Shown: piece after piece, positions 23,155 through 30,430 of the stretch | Numbering within the stretch: the stretch's first letter is position 1 | Layout: each line of letters starts with the position of its first letter | Assembly (NCBI GenBank): GCA_903892415.1 | Contig: CAITIQ010000471.1 | Span: forward strand, 1 to 49,318 | Reading direction: 5' to 3' | Length of the DNA stretch: 49,318 nucleotides | Origin: an uncultured delta proteobacterium | GTDB lineage: Bacteria; Myxococcota_A; Polyangia; Polyangiales; Polyangiaceae | Made by a program: the position numbers and the translations under genes | The notes under the pieces: generated by a model | Seen by the model: only the letters and a program-made list of their open reading frames with translations | What the model was told of the DNA's origin: nothing | Database searches by the model: none

Positions 23155-24168
23155 ATGAGCAAAGACGAAAAGCTACGGACCCTGAAAACGACGGTAACGG
23201 CAATCGAGAAGCAGTTCGGCAAAGGCGCCATCATGGCGCTCGGCGATGAGGAGGATGGCGAGGGCATCGCGGTCATTCCCACTGGCTCGCTGACGCTCGA
23301 CCAAGCGCTCGGCATCGGCGGCTATCCGCGCGGAAGGATCATCGAGATCTTCGGCCCGGAGTCGAGCGGCAAGACGACGCTCACGCTGCACGCGATGCGT
23401 GAAGCGCAGCGGCTCGGTGGCATCGTCGCCTTCATCGACGCGGAGCACGCCTTCGACATCACCTCCGCAAAAGCGATCGGTGTGGACGCAGAGCGGCTGC
23501 TCGTCTCGCAACCGGATTCAGGCGAGCAAGCGCTAGAGATCGCCGAGATGCTCGTGCGCTCCGGCGCCGTGGACGTGGTGGTGATCGACTCGGTCGCGGC
23601 GCTGGTGCCGCGCGCCGAGATCGAGGGCGACATGGGCGACGCGCACATGGGCTTGCAGGCCCGGTTGATGAGCCAGGCGCTACGCAAGCTCACGCCGGTC
23701 GTGCATCGCACGGGAACCACGCTCATTCTGATCAATCAGCTGCGGCAGAAGATCGGCGTGGTGTTCGGTAACCCGGAGACGACCACCGGCGGTAACGCGC
23801 TCAAGTTCTACGCCAGCGTGCGACTCGACGTTCGGCGAACCGGTTCGATCAAGACCGGCGACGATCTGATCGGCTCGAAGACGCGCGTGAAGGTGGTGAA
23901 GAACAAGCTCGCTCCGCCGTTCCGCGAGGCTGAGTTCGAGATCCGCTGGGGCAAAGGCATCGATGCAGCGGCCGATCTCGTCGACTTCGCCCAGGTGGCC
24001 GGCGTGATCGAGAAGAACGGCGCGCACCTCTCATTCGGGGGCGAGCAACTTGGGCAAGGCCGCGAGCGCGCTCGGGAGACGCTGCTCTCGCGCAGCGAGC
24101 TCGCAGACCTGGTGCGCACCAAGGCGCTCGAGGTCCATGGCCGCGCACCGATGCTCGCTTCGGCTTGA
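23155..24168 (+). CDS. recA: RecA recombinase
   Basis: A 337-residue RecA. Key motifs are intact: Walker A GPESSGKTT, FIDAEHAFD, VVIDSVAALVPRAEIEGDMG (Walker B and L1), and the L2 region LINQLRQKIGVVFGNPETTT, followed by GGNALKFYASVRLDVRR. It should form filaments on single-stranded DNA and drive strand exchange and the SOS response. The C-terminus stops at KALEVHGRAPMLASA and lacks the acidic tail of the E. coli enzyme, so it is shorter than the usual ~350 residues; this tail normally restrains DNA binding. The start is fixed by GAGAGG 5 nt upstream. The gene is followed after 59 bp by ssb. Myxobacteria may hold two recA genes, so this could be one of a pair. Confidence 0.97.
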   Translation: MSKDEKLRTLKTTVTAIEKQFGKGAIMALGDEEDGEGIAVIPTGSLTLDQALGIGGYPRGRIIEIFGPESSGKTTLTLHAMREAQRLGGIVAFIDAEHAFDITSAKAIGVDAERLLVSQPDSGEQALEIAEMLVRSGAVDVVVIDSVAALVPRAEIEGDMGDAHMGLQARLMSQALRKLTPVVHRTGTTLILINQLRQKIGVVFGNPETTTGGNALKFYASVRLDVRRTGSIKTGDDLIGSKTRVKVVKNKLAPPFREAEFEIRWGKGIDAAADLVDFAQVAGVIEKNGAHLSFGGEQLGQGRERARETLLSRSELADLVRTKALEVHGRAPMLASA

Positions 24169-24227
24169 GTCGAGCATCGAATCACAACGTTTTAACTGTC
24201 GATTGAAAACAAAGAATTGAGGATGTC

Positions 24228-24782
24228 ATGAGCAACGGAACGAATCGCGTAACTCTCTTTGGAAACCTCGGCGCTGATCCGGAGTTTCGCATCACGCAGG
24301 GCGGTCAGATGATCCTGCGGCTGCGCATCGCCACCAACGATGCTTATCGCGACAAGGAGAACAAGCTGATCGAGCGCACCGATTGGCACGATGTCGTGGT
24401 CTTCGGTAGTCGTGCCGAGCCGCTGGCGCGCATGCTCACCAAGGGTGAGCCGCTGTTCGTCTACGGCAGCATTCGCTACTCGTCGTACGAGAAAGACGGC
24501 GTCTCGCGAACGCGCACCGAGATCATGGCTCGCGACATCGGCCTCTCGGGGCGTGGCAAGCGCCCGCTCTTGGCCTCGTCGGCGGTACCGATGACCTTGT
24601 CCGAACCCAGCGAGCCTACCGACACGGCCGACACAGCCGAGCAGCCCTACGGTGTTTCAGCGGCACCGATCGAGCCCGCGACGCCCATCGAGCCCGCCCG
24701 CCCGATCGACGAGGCGGTTGGTCCGGTGGACTTTCCAAAGAAGCGCAAGCGGCCCGAGATGAACGCTCCGGCGCCGGCCTGA
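24228..24782 (+). CDS. ssb: Single-stranded DNA-binding protein
   Basis: A 184-residue SSB. The OB fold covers residues 1-110 (VTLFGNLGADPEFRITQGGQ, IERTDWHDVVVFGSRAEPLA, GEPLFVYGSIRYSSYEKDG, RTEIMARDIGLSG). A linker rich in Pro, Glu, Ala and Thr with repeated PIEPA units follows. The usual acidic C-terminal tip, DDIPF, which recruits repair and replication partners, is absent; the protein instead ends in a basic stretch FPKKRKRPE and NAPAPA. It may be an accessory SSB, with the main copy elsewhere. The preceding 59 bp are AT-rich (about 24180-24218) and could hold its own promoter; the ribosome binding site is GAGGA just before the ATG. Confidence 0.93.
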   Translation: MSNGTNRVTLFGNLGADPEFRITQGGQMILRLRIATNDAYRDKENKLIERTDWHDVVVFGSRAEPLARMLTKGEPLFVYGSIRYSSYEKDGVSRTRTEIMARDIGLSGRGKRPLLASSAVPMTLSEPSEPTDTADTAEQPYGVSAAPIEPATPIEPARPIDEAVGPVDFPKKRKRPEMNAPAPA

Positions 24783-24810
24783 GCGTCCGGCCTGAGCGTA
24801 GGAAGCGACG

Positions 24811-24857
24811 CATCCCCGCTCGCACTCTCCCAACGGGAGAGGCAGCGGGCGGGGATG
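24811..24857. terminator. Inverted repeat between convergent ssb and acyltransferase genes
   Basis: CATCCCCGC (24811-24819) pairs with GCGGGGATG (24849-24857), and inside it CTCTCCC (24825-24831) pairs with GGGAGAG (24835-24841). The element lies between two convergent stop codons and suits a bidirectional terminator, though there is no T-run. Confidence 0.5.
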
Positions 24858-24866
24858 AGCACAGCG

Positions 24867-25673
24867 TTAGGCAGCGGGTTGTGCGGCTTCAGCGTTGACG
24901 GCGGAAACAGCGGCACGCGGGGCAGAGCGCACGACTCCGACCTCGCGGCGCAGCTCGGGGAGGGCGTCTGCGATGGCGTCGCGCACGCGCTCGCGCAGCG
25001 TGGCGACGTCATCCACCGTCATCCCAACGGTGGAGATGGGCGCGAGCACCTGAACCTTCGCTTTGGCCTCTCCGAACCATTTGGAGCCCTTCGGTCGACA
25101 CTCGCGGGTGCCGGCGACGGCCAGCGGGAGCACGGGCACCTGCGCTTCGATCGCTAGGCGGAACGCGCCGTCTCGGAAGGGCAAAAGCTCGCCTGTCTTG
25201 GAGCGCGTCCCTTCGGGGAAGAGCATCACCGGGATGCCAGCGGCGAGCGCTCGCTTGCACTCGTTCATCATGTCGCGAACGCTGTCACCGTCCCCGCGGC
25301 GTAGCGGAATATCGCCGCTCCACTTGAAGCAGTTGCCGATCACCGGCAGCTTGAACAGCTCCTCTTTACCTACCCAGCGCATGTCCCAGGGCAGATAGGA
25401 GATCAGGAACGGATCGGCCGTCGACTCGTGATTGGCCACGACCACGTACGGCGTATTGTGGATGTCAGCGGGGCCTTCACCTTTGACGCCGAAGTCCCAA
25501 AGCGGCGTCATGCGGCTGGTGAGCCAACCGAGCCTGCGCATCCAGCGGCCTGACTCCCGCATGGCGGGATCACCGCGGTGCCGCAGCCAGGAGGCCGCCA
25601 TCACGGGCATGAAGGCCGCAACGATGGCGCCGAACTCTGCATAGGTGTACACGCCGAGAGCGAGTTTTCGCAT
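24867..25673 (-). CDS. PlsC-like 1-acylglycerol-3-phosphate acyltransferase
   Basis: A 268-residue acyltransferase of the PlsC family. A hydrophobic N-terminal segment (about residues 9-30) would anchor it in the inner membrane. The catalytic NHESTADPF gives H-x4-D (His82, Asp87), GDIPLRRGD is the second motif, and LFPEGTRSKTGELLPFRDGA (FPEGTR 152-157) binds the glycerol phosphate. The enzyme transfers an acyl chain to the sn-2 position of lysophosphatidate in phospholipid synthesis, or to a related lysolipid. The C-terminal 30 residues are Ala-rich and unusual. It is convergent with ssb and divergent from the patatin-like gene. A second family member lies at 27532-28551. Confidence 0.92.
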   Translation of the reverse strand: MRKLALGVYTYAEFGAIVAAFMPVMAASWLRHRGDPAMRESGRWMRRLGWLTSRMTPLWDFGVKGEGPADIHNTPYVVVANHESTADPFLISYLPWDMRWVGKEELFKLPVIGNCFKWSGDIPLRRGDGDSVRDMMNECKRALAAGIPVMLFPEGTRSKTGELLPFRDGAFRLAIEAQVPVLPLAVAGTRECRPKGSKWFGEAKAKVQVLAPISTVGMTVDDVATLRERVRDAIADALPELRREVGVVRSAPRAAVSAVNAEAAQPAA

Positions 25674-25767
25674 GGCGGAAGACCCTAGTCGGGAGTTCTG
25701 TCTGTTCGTGTCACGATTCGGTTTAGACGCGCTGATCTCGGATGGCGCACCGTGTTAGGACCTGCGG

Positions 25768-26532
25768 GTGCGAGCGCTATCTCTTCCCGGCTGTGGTTGT
25801 CGAGGAGCCTTCCAATTCGCGGTCCTCGCGCGCTTGGAGGCGGCGGGGGAGCGCTTCGATGTGGCTGCGGGGGCCTCGAGCGGCTCGATCGCTGCGGCCG
25901 CCTACGTAGCGGGAAAGTGCTCGCTTGGCCCGGAGATCTATCGCTCGCTCGCGGGTACACCGGTGTTTTCGGCGCGCTGGCTGGCCTCCGAGCGCAGCCC
26001 GTTTGGCATGACGCGCATCGTCGGTGACGCGCTGCGTGAGCATTTGCCAGAGGCGCTGATTCACCGAAGCGAGGTTGAGCTGCTGGTCTCGACCACCACC
26101 GTACCGGGCCTGCTCCGTCAGCTGGTTTGGAAGGACGGAAGGGCGGTCATTCACTCCAGCCGCGAGCGTCGCGACATCCACTCGCTGCTCTTGGCGAGCT
26201 GCACGTTCCCTCCGTTTTACGCGCGCGTCCCGCGGCTCGACGGTCGTTTTCACTTCGACGGCGGCGCAACCGACAACAATTTGATCGGCGCCCTGGCGGA
26301 GCGCGGCGCACGCTCGATCACGGTGATCACGCCGCATCCGGATGGGGCGGTTTATCACGGCCTGTTTCGTCCGCTGGAGAAGCCGCGCGCGGACGGGCTC
26401 ACCTTGCGCGTGATCGCGCCGGCCCGCAGGCTATCGATCCGAAGCTTCGACTTCGATCCGCAGCGGCTCGCGGAGGCGCTCGAGATGGAGCACGTCGAGC
26501 ATTGGTTCGAACCGGTCGCGAGGCCGAGTTGA
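25768..26532 (+). CDS. Patatin-like phospholipase
   Basis: A 254-residue member of the patatin family, with a GTG start at 25768 placing the family motif at the N-terminus. The oxyanion-hole motif, usually GGGxRG, reads GCGCRG (8-13); the nucleophile elbow is GASSGS (Ser37 in G-x-S-x-G), and the catalytic Asp is in the FDGGATDNN motif (Asp164). Ser and Asp are both present, so lipid acyl hydrolase activity is plausible. The cysteines in the oxyanion loop are atypical. No signal peptide is seen, so it is probably cytoplasmic. Its stop overlaps the start of the signal-peptidase-like gene (TTGA), indicating translational coupling. Confidence 0.9.
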   Translation: MRALSLPGCGCRGAFQFAVLARLEAAGERFDVAAGASSGSIAAAAYVAGKCSLGPEIYRSLAGTPVFSARWLASERSPFGMTRIVGDALREHLPEALIHRSEVELLVSTTTVPGLLRQLVWKDGRAVIHSSRERRDIHSLLLASCTFPPFYARVPRLDGRFHFDGGATDNNLIGALAERGARSITVITPHPDGAVYHGLFRPLEKPRADGLTLRVIAPARRLSIRSFDFDPQRLAEALEMEHVEHWFEPVARPS

Positions 26533-27518
26533 CGCTCGAGGCAACCTCATCTCCCGCGCCCCAAGGCGAGCTCGAGCGGGAGCCTCGGGCGCCGTCGTTG
26601 TGGGCGCTGTTGGCCGTCACGGTCGCGCTCGGGCCGGGGGCTGGTCACGCCTACGCCGGTCATTCAAAACGGGCGGCTTTCTTTGCGGCGCCCGGCGCAA
26701 TCGCGTCGACCTTCACCGCCGTTTGGTGGCTGCTTTGGCAACCGAGCCTGCTCGCTGTCTCGCTAGCGACCTCGCTTTTGTTGCTGGCCGGTGCTGCGTT
26801 CGATCTGGTGCGGCTTTCGTCGAACTCGGAGCCGAGTGCTCGAGCGGGTGCTCGGGCGAAGTCGTTTGGCGCTTTCGCCTTGGCCTCGTTTGCGGGCGGC
26901 GCGGTAGCGACAGCGCTCGCCTTGGCCTTGATGGTCTCGGTGACGAAGGTGAAGAACCGTTCGATGTTACCGACGCTCGGCTACGGCAACCTTGTGGTTC
27001 TGTATCAGCAGGGCGCTGCCAACGTCGGTGAGGTCGTGGTGGTAACGCCAGAGCCTGGCTCGACCAAGCTCTCCACGCTGCGCGTAGTCGGGTTGCCGGG
27101 CGACACCCTGGAGGTTCGGGATGCCGGCCTGTGGGTCAATGGTCGCGAGATTGAGCGTTGTTTCGTTGGGGTCGCGCCGATCGGCCGTAAGCGCAAGAAG
27201 CTCAAGCTGTACGTTGAGAAGCTCGGTGGGCTACACCTGATCGCAACCGACACCAAGCCCTCGCGGAAGCCGGTGGGGCCGTTCGTGGTTGGCGAGCGCG
27301 AGATCTTTCTGCTCGGTGACTACCGCAGTCGGGCCAAGGACTCGCGTTCGTTCAAGACGCCGATTGCTTCGTCCCAGTTGCGCGGGAGCGCCGAGCGCTT
27401 CCTCACCCGCGCGCGCCCTGGCATCTTCGCCGTGGACGAACTCGAGTTGCCACGCGGTGCCGAGGCGCTCAAAGAAGAAGTTCGTCTGTGTGTGGGCAAG
27501 CTGCAAAGCCCGCGCTAG
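26529..27518 (+). CDS. Signal peptidase I-like membrane protein lacking the catalytic Lys
   Basis: A 329-residue protein from a TTG at 26529 that overlaps the patatin stop. Four predicted membrane helices fill residues about 25-138; the first two include the PGxGHxYxG-type motif LGPGAGHAYAGHSKRAAFF, seen in some envelope proteins. The S26 domain follows: box B NRSMLPTLGYGN with Ser145, box D LRVVGLPGDTL and box E LLGDYRSRAKDSRSF. In box D the catalytic Lys (KRVVGLPGD in active enzymes) is Leu184; the nearest lysine is Lys180. The protein may be an inactive homologue, or may use another base. It is coupled to the patatin gene and ends 13 bp before the convergent acyltransferase gene's stop. 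Confidence 0.85.
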   Translation: MTLEATSSPAPQGELEREPRAPSLWALLAVTVALGPGAGHAYAGHSKRAAFFAAPGAIASTFTAVWWLLWQPSLLAVSLATSLLLLAGAAFDLVRLSSNSEPSARAGARAKSFGAFALASFAGGAVATALALALMVSVTKVKNRSMLPTLGYGNLVVLYQQGAANVGEVVVVTPEPGSTKLSTLRVVGLPGDTLEVRDAGLWVNGREIERCFVGVAPIGRKRKKLKLYVEKLGGLHLIATDTKPSRKPVGPFVVGEREIFLLGDYRSRAKDSRSFKTPIASSQLRGSAERFLTRARPGIFAVDELELPRGAEALKEEVRLCVGKLQSPR

Positions 27519-27531
27519 TCGCGACGTCGGA

Positions 27532-28551
27532 TCAGAAGACCGTTTCATTCGTGATGCGTTGATCTGCTTCGAGCCAGCGCTCGTCGAGCCACTGCAGCAA
27601 CTCGGCTGAACCCTTCGGCAGCGTCGACCGAGCGAAGCGTGCGACGTTCACTCGTACGTGCCGGTGCGCTAGGCCCGTCTTCGCGATGTCGGAGAGCTCC
27701 GCCGTTCCGTGTAGACCCGAGTGGGAAATGATCACGACATCACTCTCCGCGGCGGATTCGAGCAGCGCCAACGTGCCGCCCTTCTGAATCGGTAACACCC
27801 TGCGAATGCCCGCTAAACGGGCGGCTCGGCTCGGATCGCTCAGCGCGAGTTTCTCTAGCGCCCTACTCCGCTTGGCCTCGGTAAAGCGCGTACCCTCCGG
27901 GTAGATCAGCACGCCTTCCCGTTCACCCAGGTTGCGCGCCAATGCAGCTACGCGGCCGATCTCCCGCTCGCTGTTTTGGCCACTGCGCGAGACGAAGCAA
28001 TTGGGGACGCGGTGCCCGGCCACATCCAAACACGGCACCGCCAGCAGCTCTTGTTTGAGCACGAAGCGCAGCCGCATCCCGAGCGGAACTGAGACCAGCG
28101 CTGTGGGCAACAGCGTATCGACGATCGACGAGTGCGTTACCAGCACCACCACCGGTCCGGGTGCGAGCAACTCCTGGCCGCTCAGTTCGAAGCGTAGACT
28201 GAAGATGATGCGGATCGACTCGAGCAAGAAGCGCGTCCAACCGCCTTGGATCTTGTAGGTGGTGGCGAGAAAACTCTCACTGCTTCGATCGGCGAAAAGG
28301 CCGGTGACGAACAGCAGCCACAATCCGAAAACCTCGGCCAGGCAGTACACGGGCAGAAAGATGAAGAGCCGCGTCAGGTTCCTGCCGCGATCCTTGCGCA
28401 GGACGTCTACCAGCAGCCCCAGCGGGATCAGCAGCGGCAGGAGCGAGGAGGTGAGGACCCACAGCACCACGACGATCGGGATGCTTACGGCGCGCCGACG
28501 GAAGCGACCTCGGTAGGTGCTTTCATGCATCTCCATGAGCTCAGCGGCCAT
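27532..28551 (-). CDS. Membrane-bound PlsC-like acyltransferase
   Basis: A 339-residue acyltransferase, longer than the PlsC at 24867-25673. Two hydrophobic segments lie at about residues 22-50 and 60-86, and the PlsC domain begins at about 125. The catalytic H-x4-D is THSSIVDTLLP (His140, Asp145), NCFVSRSG provides the second motif, and LIYPEGTRFTEAKR (YPEGTR 217-222) is the substrate-binding loop. The insert SRALEKLALSDPSRAARLAG and the C-terminal basic helices are like those of AGPAT/LPLAT enzymes. It likely acylates a lysophospholipid at the cytoplasmic membrane. The ATG at 28551 is used; 28536 is possible. It is divergent from the PilZ gene. Confidence 0.88.
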   Translation of the reverse strand: MAAELMEMHESTYRGRFRRRAVSIPIVVVLWVLTSSLLPLLIPLGLLVDVLRKDRGRNLTRLFIFLPVYCLAEVFGLWLLFVTGLFADRSSESFLATTYKIQGGWTRFLLESIRIIFSLRFELSGQELLAPGPVVVLVTHSSIVDTLLPTALVSVPLGMRLRFVLKQELLAVPCLDVAGHRVPNCFVSRSGQNSEREIGRVAALARNLGEREGVLIYPEGTRFTEAKRSRALEKLALSDPSRAARLAGIRRVLPIQKGGTLALLESAAESDVVIISHSGLHGTAELSDIAKTGLAHRHVRVNVARFARSTLPKGSAELLQWLDERWLEADQRITNETVF

Positions 28552-28657
28552 TGCGCGCAGAGGCTAGCACGGGGCTGCGGCTCGGCTAGGACCGCGTGCG
28601 CCGGATCGCTGGTTGCTTGTTTGGCCAGATTTCAAGGGGCATGGTAGCCAAAATCGT

Positions 28658-28984
28658 ATGAAGGCTCTCGAGGTCACACAGAGTGGGCGAGCATTTCGTC
28701 GGGCCGAAGTTGCGGTGTGGGTGGAGGAGCGAACCAACGATGCTCTCTACCTCCAACGTGCGACCAACCTCTCGCTCGGTGGTATCTGGCTCGAAGGGAC
28801 GTTGCCCCATCCGCCGGGAACCAAGGTCTCGCTCGATATCGAGCTGCCGGGTGACGGTCCGCTGCGGGTGGATGGCGAGGTGGTGATGCGACAAGACCGC
28901 GGCGTGGGTATGGCGGTGCGCTTCCTGCCGCTGCCGCAAGCTCGTCGCGAACGGCTCGAGGCCTTTCTCAGCGCTCACGTCTGA
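28658..28984 (+). CDS. PilZ-domain protein
   Basis: A 108-residue single-domain protein from the ATG at 28658. It carries both c-di-GMP binding signatures: RAFRR (R-x3-R, Arg11 and Arg15) and NLSLGG (N-x-S-x-x-G, residues 37-42), followed by the beta-barrel VSLDIELPGDGPLRVDGEVV and the VGMAVRFLPL segment. It should bind cyclic di-GMP and relay it to a partner, such as the motility or exopolysaccharide machinery. It stands alone, divergent from the PlsC-like gene and convergent with the coiled-coil membrane protein. A longer start at 28613 gives unlikely sequence. Confidence 0.92.
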   Translation: MKALEVTQSGRAFRRAEVAVWVEERTNDALYLQRATNLSLGGIWLEGTLPHPPGTKVSLDIELPGDGPLRVDGEVVMRQDRGVGMAVRFLPLPQARRERLEAFLSAHV

Positions 28985-29013
28985 GCGCGCTGAGGTATCA
29001 ACGATCTCGAGCG

Positions 29014-30249
29014 CTACAGCTTGCTTACGGCCGAGCAGCCGGAGTGACCCGGCACGCCAAGTGACTTAGCCAGCGCGCAAAGCTTCTTGGCCCGCGCGAT
29101 GGTGTCTGGCTCACCGCGCGAGAGCCCGCTCTTGGCGGTCCGCTCAGCGTTGTCTGCGAGCCCAATCAACGCTGTTTCAGGCAGCCGCGGCCTGGCCTTG
29201 AGCAACGCTTTCTCGAGGAATGGGCTGGGGCTTGGGTGGCGGGCCCACAGCGTTGGGTCCACCAAGAGCGTGGTTTCGAGCGCGCTAGTGACACGTGCAC
29301 CGTCTTCGGTATCGGCGCACGGCAAACGAGGCTCATCCGGGCCGAAGTCGGTGCTGGCCAGCTTCTTGTTCGCGAGCCGCTTCATCAACTCGCCCGAGTC
29401 CCCGGCCGTAAGCAAGGTGGCTCCGTCTAGCTTGTTGGCTTGGACGGCCTCTGCGAGCGCCTTGCAGGCGCCTTTGCGCTTCTCCACGACCTCGCGTGCC
29501 TCGCGCTCTTTGCGTAGACGCGTTTCTTCCGCGAGCTTTTGCTCGGCCTCCAGTTTCTGCCGTTGCTCGCAAGCCGTGCGCTTCTGATCGCGTAGCTCCA
29601 CCGCCGCAGCGGTTGCCCATTTCAAATCGGCGTCGGAGATGTCTTTGGCGAGGCACTCATCGGTACGCTCGACCAAGGCTTGCGCGCTGTCGCGCATGAC
29701 CCGAACGAACACCACGCTGGTGGTCGCGACCAGCAGCAACAAAACCGCGAGGCCGGCAAAGAAGATGCGCTTTTGCTGCCGGCGCCGCAGCGCGGTCTCG
29801 AGCCACTCACCGCCCTCGAGCTGCGCGCGCGTTTCAGCGACCAACTCGGTGTAGGCGAGCATGTCGCGCGCGAGCTCCGACAAGGGCAACGAAAGGCCTT
29901 TGTCCTGGCGAACCTTCTGCGCAAGCCGCTCGATACACGCGGAGATGTCCGGCCTGCGACCATCGACGGTGAGCGCGGTGATCACGTCCATGAAGCCAAA
30001 GGGACCGGCGTGCAGCTTCCAGGCGACGATGGCGTTCGCCTGCGAAATTAGCAGGCGCTGCCCGACCGTTTGGGCCGTCCCCATCGGCAGGCTGGATTCA
30101 ACGTCCGCACGAGGAACGCCAGCGAGCGTCGCGACCTCGCTGATCCCACGTTGATAGCCAGCCAAGAGGCCGTCGGGCGCTAGTTCCTCGAGGCCGGTGA
30201 GGATGCGGTTGGAAAGGATGCAACTCGCGGCGTACTCCACGGGGCCCAT
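29014..30249 (-). CDS. Membrane protein with cytoplasmic N-terminus and coiled-coil region
   Basis: A 411-residue protein whose family I do not recognise. The first 165 residues are helical and soluble (LTGLEELAPDGLLAGYQRGI, LLISQANAIVAWKLHAGPFG). A single transmembrane segment, FFAGLAVLLLLVATTSVVFV, lies at about 189-208. After it comes a charged region (residues about 250-280: KLEAEQKLAEETRLRKEREA) expected to be a coiled coil, then a C-terminal helical domain. Cysteines at VERTDECLAKD, RTACEQ, KGACKAL, LPCAD and KLCALAK lie on the non-cytoplasmic side. It diverges from the giant kinase-NTPase gene and may be its partner. The start is uncertain: 30309 (after GAGGAAG) or GTG 30330 are also possible. 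Confidence 0.7.
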   Translation of the reverse strand: MGPVEYAASCILSNRILTGLEELAPDGLLAGYQRGISEVATLAGVPRADVESSLPMGTAQTVGQRLLISQANAIVAWKLHAGPFGFMDVITALTVDGRRPDISACIERLAQKVRQDKGLSLPLSELARDMLAYTELVAETRAQLEGGEWLETALRRRQQKRIFFAGLAVLLLLVATTSVVFVRVMRDSAQALVERTDECLAKDISDADLKWATAAAVELRDQKRTACEQRQKLEAEQKLAEETRLRKEREAREVVEKRKGACKALAEAVQANKLDGATLLTAGDSGELMKRLANKKLASTDFGPDEPRLPCADTEDGARVTSALETTLLVDPTLWARHPSPSPFLEKALLKARPRLPETALIGLADNAERTAKSGLSRGEPDTIARAKKLCALAKSLGVPGHSGCSAVSKL

Positions 30250-30430
30250 CGCCGCGCGGAGGAAGGTGTTGCTGATGCGCCGGGCGGGTGTACCTCCTCT
30301 TCCGACCATCTTCCTCGGGGGTGATATCACACGCGCAGCCCACAGCGCTGTCAGAAGTTGGTGCGAGGTGCGCTACGGTGGCGGGGTGGAGCTGTCTCCC
30401 CCGAATGTGAGCACGGACACGAGCGGAGCG

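Noticed and set aside
24740..24760. PKKRKRP in SSB, similar to a eukaryotic nuclear localisation signal
   Set aside because: It is a short basic stretch that arises easily in a disordered tail. Nothing suggests a host-targeted protein.
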